From: UBA11957 sp963603285 | Lineage (GTDB): Bacteria > Bacillota > Clostridia > Lachnospirales > Lachnospiraceae | NCBI GenBank assembly: GCA_963603285.1 | Contig: CAVCMG010000009.1 | Location: 1 to 64,000 of the forward strand | DNA length: 64,000 nucleotides | Direction: 5' to 3' | Shown here: piece by piece, positions 34,959-43,458 of the stretch | Position numbering within the stretch: the stretch's first letter is position 1 | How the letters are laid out: every line of letters starts with the position of its first letter | Made by a program: the position numbers and the translations under genes | Notes under the pieces: generated by a model | Seen by the model: the letters and a program-made list of their open reading frames with translations, nothing else | Database searches by the model: none | What the model was told of the DNA's origin: nothing

Positions 34959-36969
34959 TTACGCCCGCAGACTCTGTGATCTTCCGGTAACGGAGGAGAT
35001 GGTACAGCAGATGCGTGAAGTCTTTGCGGAAAACCCGTTGATGCAGGCAGCCCTGATGGATCCGACTGTAGCACAGAAGGAAAAGGAAGGCATCATCAAC
35101 CGTCTGTTTCCGCAGGAATTTCGTGCATTCCTGGCAGATCTGGCAGCAAAGAACGGTATCGGTAAGATCGGTGAGATCTGCGATGAGTTTTTAAAGCTGC
35201 GGGACGAAAGAAATCAGAAAATCAAAGCTGTTCTGACCTGTGTACATGAACCGGCAGAGGAACAGCTTGAAAAGATCCGTAAGTTTATTAAAACCAAATA
35301 TAACTGTAATGAAGTGGAGATTGAGATTCAGAAGGATGATGCCCTGATCGGCGGTTTCAAACTGCAGGTAAAGGATCAGAATTATGACTGGAGCTTAAAA
35401 GGCCGTATGCAGGAAATGCAGCAGCATATGAGAACAAAAGCCCGTTCGCTGACTGCAGACGATAATTCTGACAAGGTTATCTCCGTATTAAAGGAAGAAA
35501 TTTCCAACTTCAGTTTTGACAACAACAATCAGGAGAACGGTACGGTCATCCGTATCGGTGACGGTATTGCCACAGTCTATGGTATGAGCCATGCCATGTA
35601 CGGCGAGGTTGTTGTTTTTGATACCGGTGTCAAGGGTATGGTACAGGATATCCGTGAGGACAGCATCGGCTGTATCCTGCTCGGTTCCGACAAAGGCGTT
35701 AAGGCCGGTACCCGTGTAACCTGCACAGGCAGAAAAGCCGGTGTCCCGGTATCCCATGAGCTGCTTGGCCGTGTTGTTAATGCGCTGGGTGAGCCTATCG
35801 ATGGTAAAGGAGATATGGAGGTCGAGGATTACCTGCCGATCGAAAGACCGGCGCCGGGTATTGCCGAGCGTAAATCCGTCAGCGTACCTATGGAGACCGG
35901 TATTCTGGCCATTGACTCCATGTTCCCGATCGGCCGTGGCCAGCGTGAGCTGATCATCGGTGACCGTCAGACCGGTAAGACAGCGATTGCTACCGATACG
36001 ATCATCAACCAGAAAGACAAGGATGTGATCTGTATCTATGTTGCCATCGGTCAGAAGGCATCTACGATCGCCAAGATTGTAAATACACTGACAAAGAACG
36101 GCGCTATGGATTATACGATCCTCGTGGCTGCTACAGCCAGCGATCCGGCACCGTTACAGTATATCGCACCGTATTCCGGTACATCTATGGCTGAGTTCTT
36201 TATGAAACAGGGCAAGGATGTGCTGATCGTATACGATGACTTAAGCAAGCATGCTGTAGCTTACCGTGCACTGTCCCTTTTGCTGGAGCGTTCTCCGGGA
36301 CGTGAGGCATATCCGGGCGACGTATTCTATCTGCATTCCAGACTGCTGGAGCGTTCCTGCCGTCTGAATGACGAGAATGGCGGTGGCTCCATCACAGCTC
36401 TGCCGATCATCGAGACCCAGGCAGGCGATGTATCCGCATACATTCCGACCAACGTTATTTCCATCACTGATGGTCAGATCTTCCTGGAGAGCGACCTGTT
36501 CTTCTCCGGTCAGCGTCCGGCCGTCAATGTCGGTCTGTCCGTATCCCGTGTAGGTGGTGCCGCACAGTCCAAGGCGATGAAGAAAGCCAGTGGTAGTATC
36601 CGTATCGATCTGGCCCAGTACCGTGAGATGGCCGTATTTACCCAGTTCTCTTCCGATCTGGATGCAGCTACCAAGGAACAGCTGGATTATGGTACAGGTC
36701 TGATGGAGCTGTTAAAGCAGCCGCTTTGCCAGCCGCTGTCCATGCCAGAGCAGGTTATCACACTGGTAGCTGCTACCAATAAGGCATTCCTGGACGTTGA
36801 GGCAAAGAAGATCAAAGAGACACAGATGGGTCTTCTGAAATTTATCAAAGAAGACCATAACGAGATTATTGAAGAACTTGAAACCAGCAAGGTGCTCAGT
36901 GATGATCTGAAAGACGAGATCTTAAAGGCCACCGAGGAATATAAGAGCAAGGTGTTAAAGAATGGCTAG
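34942..36969 (+). CDS. atpHA: ATP synthase delta-alpha subunit fusion
   Basis: One uninterrupted frame of 675 residues encodes both the delta (OSCP) and alpha subunits. Residues about 1-162 are delta: TSNYARRLCDLP at the start and ALIGGFKLQVKDQNYDWSLK (134-153), the conserved delta C-terminus. Residues about 170-675 are a full alpha subunit: NGTVIRIGDGIATVYG, Walker A GDRQTGKT (340-347), SDPAPLQYIAPYSG and the C-terminal helical domain. There is no stop between them. I start it at ATG 34942 (CAGGAGA upstream). An in-frame ATG at 35428 (residue 163) has a weak AGGAA upstream and would give a free alpha of normal length. The operon has no separate atpH or atpA. A fusion would give three delta per F1 unless it is processed or alpha is also initiated internally. 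Confidence 0.92.
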   Translation: MQKTSNYARRLCDLPVTEEMVQQMREVFAENPLMQAALMDPTVAQKEKEGIINRLFPQEFRAFLADLAAKNGIGKIGEICDEFLKLRDERNQKIKAVLTCVHEPAEEQLEKIRKFIKTKYNCNEVEIEIQKDDALIGGFKLQVKDQNYDWSLKGRMQEMQQHMRTKARSLTADDNSDKVISVLKEEISNFSFDNNNQENGTVIRIGDGIATVYGMSHAMYGEVVVFDTGVKGMVQDIREDSIGCILLGSDKGVKAGTRVTCTGRKAGVPVSHELLGRVVNALGEPIDGKGDMEVEDYLPIERPAPGIAERKSVSVPMETGILAIDSMFPIGRGQRELIIGDRQTGKTAIATDTIINQKDKDVICIYVAIGQKASTIAKIVNTLTKNGAMDYTILVAATASDPAPLQYIAPYSGTSMAEFFMKQGKDVLIVYDDLSKHAVAYRALSLLLERSPGREAYPGDVFYLHSRLLERSCRLNDENGGGSITALPIIETQAGDVSAYIPTNVISITDGQIFLESDLFFSGQRPAVNVGLSVSRVGGAAQSKAMKKASGSIRIDLAQYREMAVFTQFSSDLDAATKEQLDYGTGLMELLKQPLCQPLSMPEQVITLVAATNKAFLDVEAKKIKETQMGLLKFIKEDHNEIIEELETSKVLSDDLKDEILKATEEYKSKVLKNG

Positions 36970-37852
36970 TTCAAAGGAGATTCAGAACAGAATCAAGAGT
37001 ATTAAGGACACCATGAAGATCACCAATGCCATGTATATGATCGCCTCCTCAAAGCTCAGAAAGGCCAAGAGCGAGGCGGACAAGACGGAGCCGTACTTCT
37101 TTGCGATCCGTCAGGCCATGGCTTCTATTGAAAAGAGTATCCCGTATGATCTGTCCCATATTTATCTGGGCCGCAAGAAGTCAGACAGTCTGAAACGTTA
37201 TGGCTATCTGATCCTGACGGCGGACAAGGGTCTGTCGGGTGCATATAACCATAACATTGTCAAGCTGGTACAGCCGGAGCTCGACAAGCATCCGGAGCAG
37301 AACAATCTGTACGTTGCCGGTCGTATGGGCCGTCATTATTACCGAAAAACGGGTGCAAATGTTATGCACAATTTCCATTACATTGTACAGGAACCGTCCA
37401 TGGACAGAGCCCGGTATATGACGCAGCGTGTGATCGACGACTACAAGGAGGGCAAGATCGACGAGCTGTACATCGTATACAGCCGCATGGTCACACCGAT
37501 GGCGTGTGAGCCGGAGATCAAAAAGCTGCTTCCCATCGATGATGAGGGCTTTGCAGATGTACATGGCAACAAGTCGGTGGGTACACAGATCAGTCTGGTA
37601 CCGACACCGGAGGCCGTACTTGACAGTGTAGTTCCGAACTATATTCATGGTGTTATCTATGGTGCTTTGGTTGAATCTTTCTGCAGTGAACAGAATTCCC
37701 GAATGATGGCCATGCAGTCCGCGACAAACAATGCCAAAGGAATGCTGCATGATCTGAATATTGAGTTTAACCGTATTCGTCAGGCAGCCATCACGCAGGA
37801 GATTACGGAAGTTATTGCCGGTGCCAAGGCACAGAAAAAGAAACAGGAGTAA
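36962..37852 (+). CDS. atpG: F1Fo ATP synthase subunit gamma
   Basis: The central rotor shaft. The 296-residue protein has the N-terminal helix EIQNRIKSIKDTMKITNAMYMIASSKL and the C-terminal helix MMAMQSATNNAKGMLHDLNI with RQAAITQEI, both required to contact alpha-beta and the c-ring. It overlaps the delta-alpha gene by eight bases. The middle segment is slightly longer than average but otherwise ordinary. Confidence 0.95.
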   Translation: MASSKEIQNRIKSIKDTMKITNAMYMIASSKLRKAKSEADKTEPYFFAIRQAMASIEKSIPYDLSHIYLGRKKSDSLKRYGYLILTADKGLSGAYNHNIVKLVQPELDKHPEQNNLYVAGRMGRHYYRKTGANVMHNFHYIVQEPSMDRARYMTQRVIDDYKEGKIDELYIVYSRMVTPMACEPEIKKLLPIDDEGFADVHGNKSVGTQISLVPTPEAVLDSVVPNYIHGVIYGALVESFCSEQNSRMMAMQSATNNAKGMLHDLNIEFNRIRQAAITQEITEVIAGAKAQKKKQE

Positions 37853-37857
37853 CAAGT

Positions 37858-39249
37858 ATGAACAAAGGTAGAATCGTGCAGGTCATGGGACCTGTAATCG
37901 ACGTTGCATTCGAAAACGGCGACCTGCCTATGATCAAAGATGCTCTGGAAGTTATGAATGGTAACAAAAAATGCGTTATGGAGGTTGCCCAGCATCTGGG
38001 TGACAACAAAGTGCGCTGTATCATGCTGGCTTCCAGTGAGGGTCTCCATAAGGATATGGAGGTCACAGCAACAGGAGCAGGTATCAAAGTGCCGGTCGGT
38101 CCGAAAACTCTGGGCCGTCTGTTTAACGTACTTGGTGAAACGATCGATAAAAAAGAAGAGATCACAGATTGTGAAAAATGGATCATCCACAGAGATCCGC
38201 CGTCCTTTGAAGAGCAGAGCCCGGTCGTTGAGATCCTGGAAACAGGTATCAAGGTTATCGACCTTCTGGCTCCGTATGCCAAGGGTGGTAAGATCGGTCT
38301 GTTCGGTGGTGCCGGTGTAGGTAAGACCGTACTGATCCAGGAACTGATCCAGAATATCGCTACAGAGCATGGTGGCTACTCCATCTTCACCGGTGTCGGT
38401 GAGCGTTCCCGTGAGGGTAATGACCTCTGGACCGAGATGGGCGAGTCCGGTGTTCTGCAGAAGACCGCGTTAGTGTTTGGTCAGATGAACGAGCCGCCGG
38501 GAGCCCGTATGCGTGTAGCGGAAACGGGTCTGACGATGGCAGAGTACTTCCGTGACCGTGAGCATCAGGATGTATTGTTGTTTATTGATAATATTTTCCG
38601 TTTCGTACAGGCCGGTTCCGAGGTATCCGCGCTGCTGGGCCGTATGCCTTCAGCCGTAGGTTACCAGCCGACACTGGCTACAGAAATGGGTGAGCTGCAG
38701 GAACGTATCGCTTCTACAGATAAGGGATCTGTTACATCCGTACAGGCCGTGTATGTACCGGCCGATGACCTGACAGACCCGGCTCCGGCCACAACCTTCG
38801 CCCATCTGGATGCCACCACCGTACTGTCCCGTAAGATCGTAGAGCAGGGTATTTATCCGGCTGTAGATCCGCTGGAATCCAACTCCCGTATTCTGGAACC
38901 GGATGTGGTCGGTGAGGAGCATTATGAGGTTGCCCGCTGTGTACAGGAGTACCTGCAGAAGTACAAAGAGCTGCAGGATATCATCGCTATCCTGGGTATG
39001 GAGGAGCTGTCCGATGAAGATAAGCAGGTCGTATTCCGTGCCCGTAAGATCCAGCGTTTCCTGTCCCAGCCGTTCCATGTGGCTGAGAACTTCACCGGCG
39101 TTAAGGGCGAGTATGTACCGTTGAAAGAGACCATCCGTGGATTTAAGATGATCCTTTCCGGTGAGATGGACGAATATCCGGAGGCTGCCTTCTTCAATGT
39201 CGGTACGATCGATCAGGTAATCGAAAAGGCAAAGACGATGCAGGAGTAA
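37858..39249 (+). CDS. atpD: F1Fo ATP synthase subunit beta
   Basis: The catalytic subunit, 463 residues. Walker A GGAGVGKTVL, catalytic Glu in GVGERSREGND, DELSEED-like C-terminus (MEELSDEDKQVV) and the DPLESNSRIL segment are all present. It follows gamma by five bases with AACAGGAG overlapping the gamma stop. Codon use and composition match the rest of the operon. Confidence 0.97.
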   Translation: MNKGRIVQVMGPVIDVAFENGDLPMIKDALEVMNGNKKCVMEVAQHLGDNKVRCIMLASSEGLHKDMEVTATGAGIKVPVGPKTLGRLFNVLGETIDKKEEITDCEKWIIHRDPPSFEEQSPVVEILETGIKVIDLLAPYAKGGKIGLFGGAGVGKTVLIQELIQNIATEHGGYSIFTGVGERSREGNDLWTEMGESGVLQKTALVFGQMNEPPGARMRVAETGLTMAEYFRDREHQDVLLFIDNIFRFVQAGSEVSALLGRMPSAVGYQPTLATEMGELQERIASTDKGSVTSVQAVYVPADDLTDPAPATTFAHLDATTVLSRKIVEQGIYPAVDPLESNSRILEPDVVGEEHYEVARCVQEYLQKYKELQDIIAILGMEELSDEDKQVVFRARKIQRFLSQPFHVAENFTGVKGEYVPLKETIRGFKMILSGEMDEYPEAAFFNVGTIDQVIEKAKTMQE

Positions 39250-39261
39250 GGGAGGATTTTC

Positions 39262-39687
39262 ATGAAAGAGTTTCAGTGTAAAATTGCTTCCAGTGATAAG
39301 GTTTTCTACGATGGTCCGTGTGTATCGCTGGTGATCCCGGCGTGGGATGGTGAGTTTGCCTTCCTGGCCAACCATCAGGACTGCGTTGCGGCCGTATCTT
39401 ATGGTGTCCTCAGACTGAAAAAGCCGGACGGCGAGGTAGTGCTTGGCGCTACCGGCCTTGGTTTCGTACGGTTTGAGAAAAATGAGGCGCTGGTGTTGCT
39501 GGATACGATCGAGCGACCGGAGGATATCGACGAAGTCAGAGCCCGCCGTGCCAAAGAGGCAGCGGAAGAGGAGCTCAAAGAGGCCAGAAGCCAGGAGGAG
39601 TACAACGCTTCCCAGGCTGCCCTGTCGAGAGCCCTGTACCGCTTAAGCGCTCGTGGAAAATATATTCACGACGACAGAATCCGATAA
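39262..39687 (+). CDS. atpC: F1Fo ATP synthase subunit epsilon
   Basis: The 141-residue regulatory subunit has the N-terminal beta-sandwich (KIASSDKVFYDGPCVSLVIP) and a C-terminal helical hairpin (RARRAKEAAEEELKEARSQEE), which can block hydrolysis. It is the last gene of the operon and ends at a terminator. The start ATG has GGGAGGA nearby. Confidence 0.93.
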   Translation: MKEFQCKIASSDKVFYDGPCVSLVIPAWDGEFAFLANHQDCVAAVSYGVLRLKKPDGEVVLGATGLGFVRFEKNEALVLLDTIERPEDIDEVRARRAKEAAEEELKEARSQEEYNASQAALSRALYRLSARGKYIHDDRIR

Positions 39688-39697
39688 TACAAATACG

Positions 39698-39737
39698 ATA
39701 CCGCTTCATGGGCGTGAGCCTGTGGGGCGGTATTTTT
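39698..39737 (+). terminator. Terminator of the atp operon
   Basis: ATACCGC pairs with GCGGTAT across a 22-nt loop, followed by T. Confidence 0.75.
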
Positions 39738-39771
39738 GAATCAAAATAAGATTATAAAAATAGAAATTTTG

Positions 39772-39800
39772 TTGACGGTAAAAATATTATCTGTTATAAT
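39772..39800 (+). promoter_or_regulatory. Sigma-A promoter
   Basis: TTGACG, 17-bp spacer, TATAAT (39795-39800), 150 bases before the hypothetical gene at 39953. Confidence 0.75.
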
Positions 39801-39952
39801 AAAAATACATATCTGGGAAAGTTCTTAAGACCAGTCGGTCGCTGATCCCCATATGAAAACAGCAAAGTAAAGTTGGAACGTATTTTCTGGAAAATAAAGA
39901 TCGTGTTTTAGGGATAGTCGGATCGTACTGACTTTACGGAAGGGACATCTCC

Positions 39953-40870
39953 ATGAAGAAAGTAAGGGATAAGAAAAATAACACAGAAAATCCGGACATT
40001 GTCTTTTCTGGTGTAACAGAATTAGAACGAAAACAGTGGCATGGTCCATATTTTGGATCCATGCGTCTGGAACTTATGCAAAATCGGGAGGGATGTGTAT
40101 ATGAGGGGGAGTATTTATTGAATACAAAGCCGTTGCAGATTGATATGCTTGCCCGGATAAGTGGTGAAGGTACATGGATACTGGATGAGATTACCAAAGG
40201 ATTTCGAAAGCATAATATCATTGAATTTAAGTCACCGGACGATGAACTGAATTTAGATGTGTTTTATAAAACATTGGCATATGGATGCCTGTATAAAGCA
40301 CAGGAAAGTCGCGTTGACGAAATTCCACGGACAGAAATTTCCATTACTATGATACGTGAAAGAAAGCCGGAGAAGTTATTAAAGGAACTGGAAACAATGT
40401 ATGATGTAGTAGAATGTACGCCTGGAATATATCGGATTGGAATGGATAGGCTGTTGTTTCCGGTACAGATTCTGGTATTGCGTGAAATGGAATGGAGGCA
40501 GCATATCTGGATAACGGCATTACAACGGCAAATATCACTGGAACATGCAAAAGTACTTGTACTGGAAATGAAAAAGCTGGAATATCCGGATGCAAAAGAA
40601 TGGGCAGATTCTGTGTTACAGCTGGCAATGGCAAATAATAAAAATGTGTTTGAAAAATTGAAGGAGGAACGATTTATGTGTCAAGCGCTAAGAGAATTGA
40701 TGGCAGATGAGATTCATGAAGAATTATACAAGGCAGAGGAACGTGGTGCTAAAAGTCTGGGAGATATTATCCGACGTTTGCTGCATGGAGAAGATGAGAA
40801 TACCATCCGTAAATCCGGGGTTAATGAGGAACTTCTTAAAATGGCAGTTGCTGTATTGCAGAAGCAGTAA
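39953..40870 (+). CDS. Hypothetical protein, PD-(D/E)XK nuclease-like
   Basis: I do not recognise a named family. The 305-residue protein has a motif that looks like a PD-(D/E)XK core: QIDMLARISGEG, then IIEFKSPDDELNLDVFYKTLAYGCLYKA (around residues 85-112, the E-x-K and following helix). The C-terminal region is helical and ends LRELMADEIHEELYKAEERG, a tail seen in transposase-associated or Rpn-like families. It has its own strong promoter and stands alone between the atp operon and a zinc peptidase gene. It may be a mobile-element-derived or defence-related nuclease; this is inference. Confidence 0.5.
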   Translation: MKKVRDKKNNTENPDIVFSGVTELERKQWHGPYFGSMRLELMQNREGCVYEGEYLLNTKPLQIDMLARISGEGTWILDEITKGFRKHNIIEFKSPDDELNLDVFYKTLAYGCLYKAQESRVDEIPRTEISITMIRERKPEKLLKELETMYDVVECTPGIYRIGMDRLLFPVQILVLREMEWRQHIWITALQRQISLEHAKVLVLEMKKLEYPDAKEWADSVLQLAMANNKNVFEKLKEERFMCQALRELMADEIHEELYKAEERGAKSLGDIIRRLLHGEDENTIRKSGVNEELLKMAVAVLQKQ

Positions 40871-40996
40871 ATGGTTAATGTACAGTCTGTCCTGCGGTCT
40901 TGCTTATTTTGATAAAGTTTTTATGCTTTTTTCAGGATATGGTCATTTTTTTGTGGTATCTTATATAGAAATCACAGAAAAAGGAGTGATATTTCC

Positions 40997-41692
40997 ATGG
41001 GATATTATTATGGCTTTGATTGGACGTATGGACTGGTGCTGCTGGCGATGGCGATTTCACTGATCGTGCAGTTTGGTATGAAGAATACGTTTTCTACCTA
41101 CAGCAGGATACCGTCGCAGCGGGGATTAAGAGGCTGGGAAGCGGCCAGAATGATCCTTGACGGTGAAGGATTGTATCAGGTGCAGGTACAGCATATCGCC
41201 GGTTCGCTGACGGATCATTACGATCCGCGGACAAAGACGGTGAATCTTTCGGATGCGAGCTACAACAGTACTTCGCTGGCAGCGCTTGGTGTGGCGGCAC
41301 ACGAGTGTGGACACGCTTTGCAGGACGCAAAGGGCTATGCGCCGTTACAGATCCGCAGTGCGCTGGTACCGGTGGCCAATTTTGGATCGAGTCTGTCCTG
41401 GCCGCTGTTTCTGGCGGGGCTGTTCCTGTCCATACGGCCACTTCTGACGGCTGGAATCGTGCTGTTTTGCGGGGCGCTGCTGTTTCAGATTGTGACGTTG
41501 CCGGTGGAGTTTAATGCTTCGAGACGGGCGTTACAGAAGCTGTCAGAGAATCGTATGCTGTATGAGGATGAGGTACGGGGAAGTAAGAAGGTGCTGCGGG
41601 CGGCGGCGATGACGTATGTGGCGGCGGTGATTTCTTCACTGTTGCAGCTGCTTAGATTGCTGTTGCTTTCACAGAATCGGAGACGGGACTGA
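40997..41692 (+). CDS. Zinc metallopeptidase, YugP family
   Basis: A 231-residue membrane protein: an N-terminal membrane helix, the zinc motif AAHECGHALQDA (around residue 97), and two or three further membrane segments (SLSWPLFLAGLFLSIRPLL, IVLFCGALLFQIVTL) followed by PVEFNASRRAL. This is the YugP/Zn_peptidase_2 pattern. Its role in Firmicutes is not established. The start at 40997 has AAGGAG upstream. An unusual inverted repeat follows its stop. Confidence 0.9.
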   Translation: MGYYYGFDWTYGLVLLAMAISLIVQFGMKNTFSTYSRIPSQRGLRGWEAARMILDGEGLYQVQVQHIAGSLTDHYDPRTKTVNLSDASYNSTSLAALGVAAHECGHALQDAKGYAPLQIRSALVPVANFGSSLSWPLFLAGLFLSIRPLLTAGIVLFCGALLFQIVTLPVEFNASRRALQKLSENRMLYEDEVRGSKKVLRAAAMTYVAAVISSLLQLLRLLLLSQNRRRD

Positions 41693-41708
41693 TTTTTTTC
41701 AGACGGAC

Positions 41709-41798
41709 GACAGGTGGAGGAGATATAATGTTCACACGGAAAATCGCAAAGCGTTTTTAAGCGTTTTCCGTGTGAACATTATATCTCCTCCATCTGTC
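41709..41798. repeat. 35-bp inverted repeat with a start-site-like sequence in each arm
   Basis: Arms 41709-41743 and 41764-41798 pair over 35 positions with one G-T mismatch and a 20-nt loop. Each arm read outward-in contains GGAGGAGATATAATG, a strong ribosome site and ATG. The plus strand encodes MFTRKIAKRF then stop; the minus strand encodes a 15-residue frame beginning MFTRK. It lies between convergent yugP-like and mntP genes and could act as a bidirectional mRNA 3' structure. Confidence 0.8.
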
Positions 41799-41804
41799 TG
41801 AGTT

Positions 41805-42389
41805 TTAAAAGAAAACACCTTTAATGAAAATCTCAAGTCCGATGGCGATAAGGATAACGCCGCCGAGGATCTGGGATTTGCTGGCGAGGCGGGTACCGAA
41901 GGCTTTGCCTATTTTTACGCCGGCGATGCAGATAAAGAAGGTTACGACAGCGATGATGATGGAACAGACAAGTGCCATGATCAGGCCGTAATCGGCGATG
42001 GTAAAGCCGACGGACAGGGCATCGATGGATGTAGCCACGCCCTGAATAAAGAGGGCAAAATGACCGACACCTGCTTTTTCCTCTTCCTCATCGCCGCGGA
42101 TGCCCTCGATCAGCATTTTGCCGCCGATATATAAAAGCAGGATCAGGGCGATCCAGGGAATACATTTTTCAAAGGCATTGAAATACTGCACGATCGTATG
42201 GACACAGAGCCATCCGATCATAGGCATCAGAAACTGAAAGCCGCCGAATACGCCGGACATTGCCGCCATCCGGCTACGTTTCATATGGGGCTCATTCAGA
42301 CCGTTGGCCATGGAGACTGAAAAAGCATCCATCGCCAGGCCGACGCCCAGCAGCACACTGTTGACAAAAAACATAAAATTCCAGGTCAT
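41805..42389 (-). CDS. mntP: Manganese efflux pump MntP
   Basis: A 194-residue membrane protein of the MntP/YebN family with six membrane helices. The signature Asp residues appear in LGVGLAMDAFSVSMANGL and GVATSIDALSVGFTIADYG, which form the metal site. I start it at the second ATG (42389), which has GGAGGA eight bases upstream. It exports excess Mn2+ and is controlled by a yybP-ykoY riboswitch directly upstream, a pairing well known in Firmicutes. Confidence 0.95.
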   Translation of the reverse strand: MTWNFMFFVNSVLLGVGLAMDAFSVSMANGLNEPHMKRSRMAAMSGVFGGFQFLMPMIGWLCVHTIVQYFNAFEKCIPWIALILLLYIGGKMLIEGIRGDEEEEKAGVGHFALFIQGVATSIDALSVGFTIADYGLIMALVCSIIIAVVTFFICIAGVKIGKAFGTRLASKSQILGGVILIAIGLEIFIKGVFF

Positions 42390-42430
42390 GTACATATTCC
42401 TCCGTTGGTAAGATCAATGGGTGACAGGGC

Positions 42431-42590
42431 AAAAAAAGACTCATGTATAACAAAACGGCTGTACCCAAAAGGCACGGCTGCTTTGCTATACATGAGTCTC
42501 GCAATTTAAAACAAGCCAGACTGCAAAGCAGTCAGTATGTTGACTTGTTACGTTAAAAAAACGCTTGCTACTCCCTCATGGGGATCACAG
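42431..42590 (-). promoter_or_regulatory. yybP-ykoY manganese riboswitch with terminator
   Basis: Read on the minus strand: GGGAGTAGC near the 5' end, GTCAACATACTG, and GCCTTTTGGGTACAGC, all class motifs. The hairpin formed by 42487-42499 with 42437-42449 (13 bp), followed by T, is the intrinsic terminator and encloses the 3' part. Mn2+ binding to the aptamer would permit transcription into mntP. The rest of the 430-bp gap to trmB holds no gene. Confidence 0.92.
42437..42499 (-). terminator. Riboswitch terminator of mntP
   Basis: On the minus strand AGACTCATGTATA pairs with TATACATGAGTCT, followed by seven T (42437-42431). Confidence 0.85.
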
Positions 42591-42819
42591 TTCTCGTAGA
42601 GTACCATGCCACTATGGGAGTAGTCAAGCCTAACCGTACATGGATCGAAAAAAATATAAGGGAAGATGTAAAACAGACGGAAAAATTGCAGATATAACGG
42701 GAAAAGCGCCGGCGAAAGCCGTCGGGGGATAAAAAACTTGCTGATCCAAAATGCCTGTGGTAGTATGGGGATACTGTATATCGAAAAAAATAACATGTTA
42801 AAGATAAGGAAGTATATGT

Positions 42820-43458
42820 ATGAGACTCAGAAATATAAAAGGTGCCCGCGAAGCCATTGATGAAAGCCCCTATGTGATCCTTGACCCGGAAAATTACAAA
42901 GGCCGCTGGACCGAAGTATTTGGAAACGACCACTCCTTACGTCTGGAGGTCGGCATGGGCAAAGGGCAGTTTATCATGGAGCTGGCCCGCCAGAATCCGG
43001 AGATCAATTATATCGGTATCGAAATGTATTCCAGCGTTCTGATCCGCGCCCTGCAGAAAATGGCCGAAGAAGAACTGCCGAACTTAAAATTCCTGCGCAT
43101 CGATGCCCGCACCCTGCCGGAATGTTTTGCCAAAGATGAAGTAGACCGCATCTACCTGAACTTTTCTGACCCGTGGCCCAAGGACCGTCATGCCAAAAGA
43201 CGCCTGACCTCCCGCCAGTTTCTGGCCCGCTACAACGAAATTCTGAAACCCGACGGTGTGATCGAATTCAAGACTGATAACCGCCCCCTCTTCGACTTCT
43301 CCCTCGAAGAAGTCAAAGAAGCCGGCTGGCAGCTCCTTCTGTGCACCTTTGACCTGCATCACGAAGAAGAACTCATGAAAGACAACATCATGACCGAATA
43401 CGAAGCCAAATTCTCCGCCCAAGGCAACCCGATCCACAAAATGATCATCTGCCGCTAA
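42820..43458 (+). CDS. trmB: tRNA (guanine-N7-)-methyltransferase (TrmB)
   Basis: TrmB makes m7G46 in tRNA. The 212-residue protein has the SAM site LEVGMGKGQF, NYIGIEMYSSV, the acceptor motif YLNFSDPWPKDRHAKRRL and FKTDN, all standard. The start is preceded by AAGGA. Codon use differs visibly from neighbouring genes (C-ending codons and GAA/AAA preferred), a compositional change that continues into the intergenic region downstream. It is otherwise a normal housekeeping gene. Confidence 0.96.
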   Translation: MRLRNIKGAREAIDESPYVILDPENYKGRWTEVFGNDHSLRLEVGMGKGQFIMELARQNPEINYIGIEMYSSVLIRALQKMAEEELPNLKFLRIDARTLPECFAKDEVDRIYLNFSDPWPKDRHAKRRLTSRQFLARYNEILKPDGVIEFKTDNRPLFDFSLEEVKEAGWQLLLCTFDLHHEEELMKDNIMTEYEAKFSAQGNPIHKMIICR

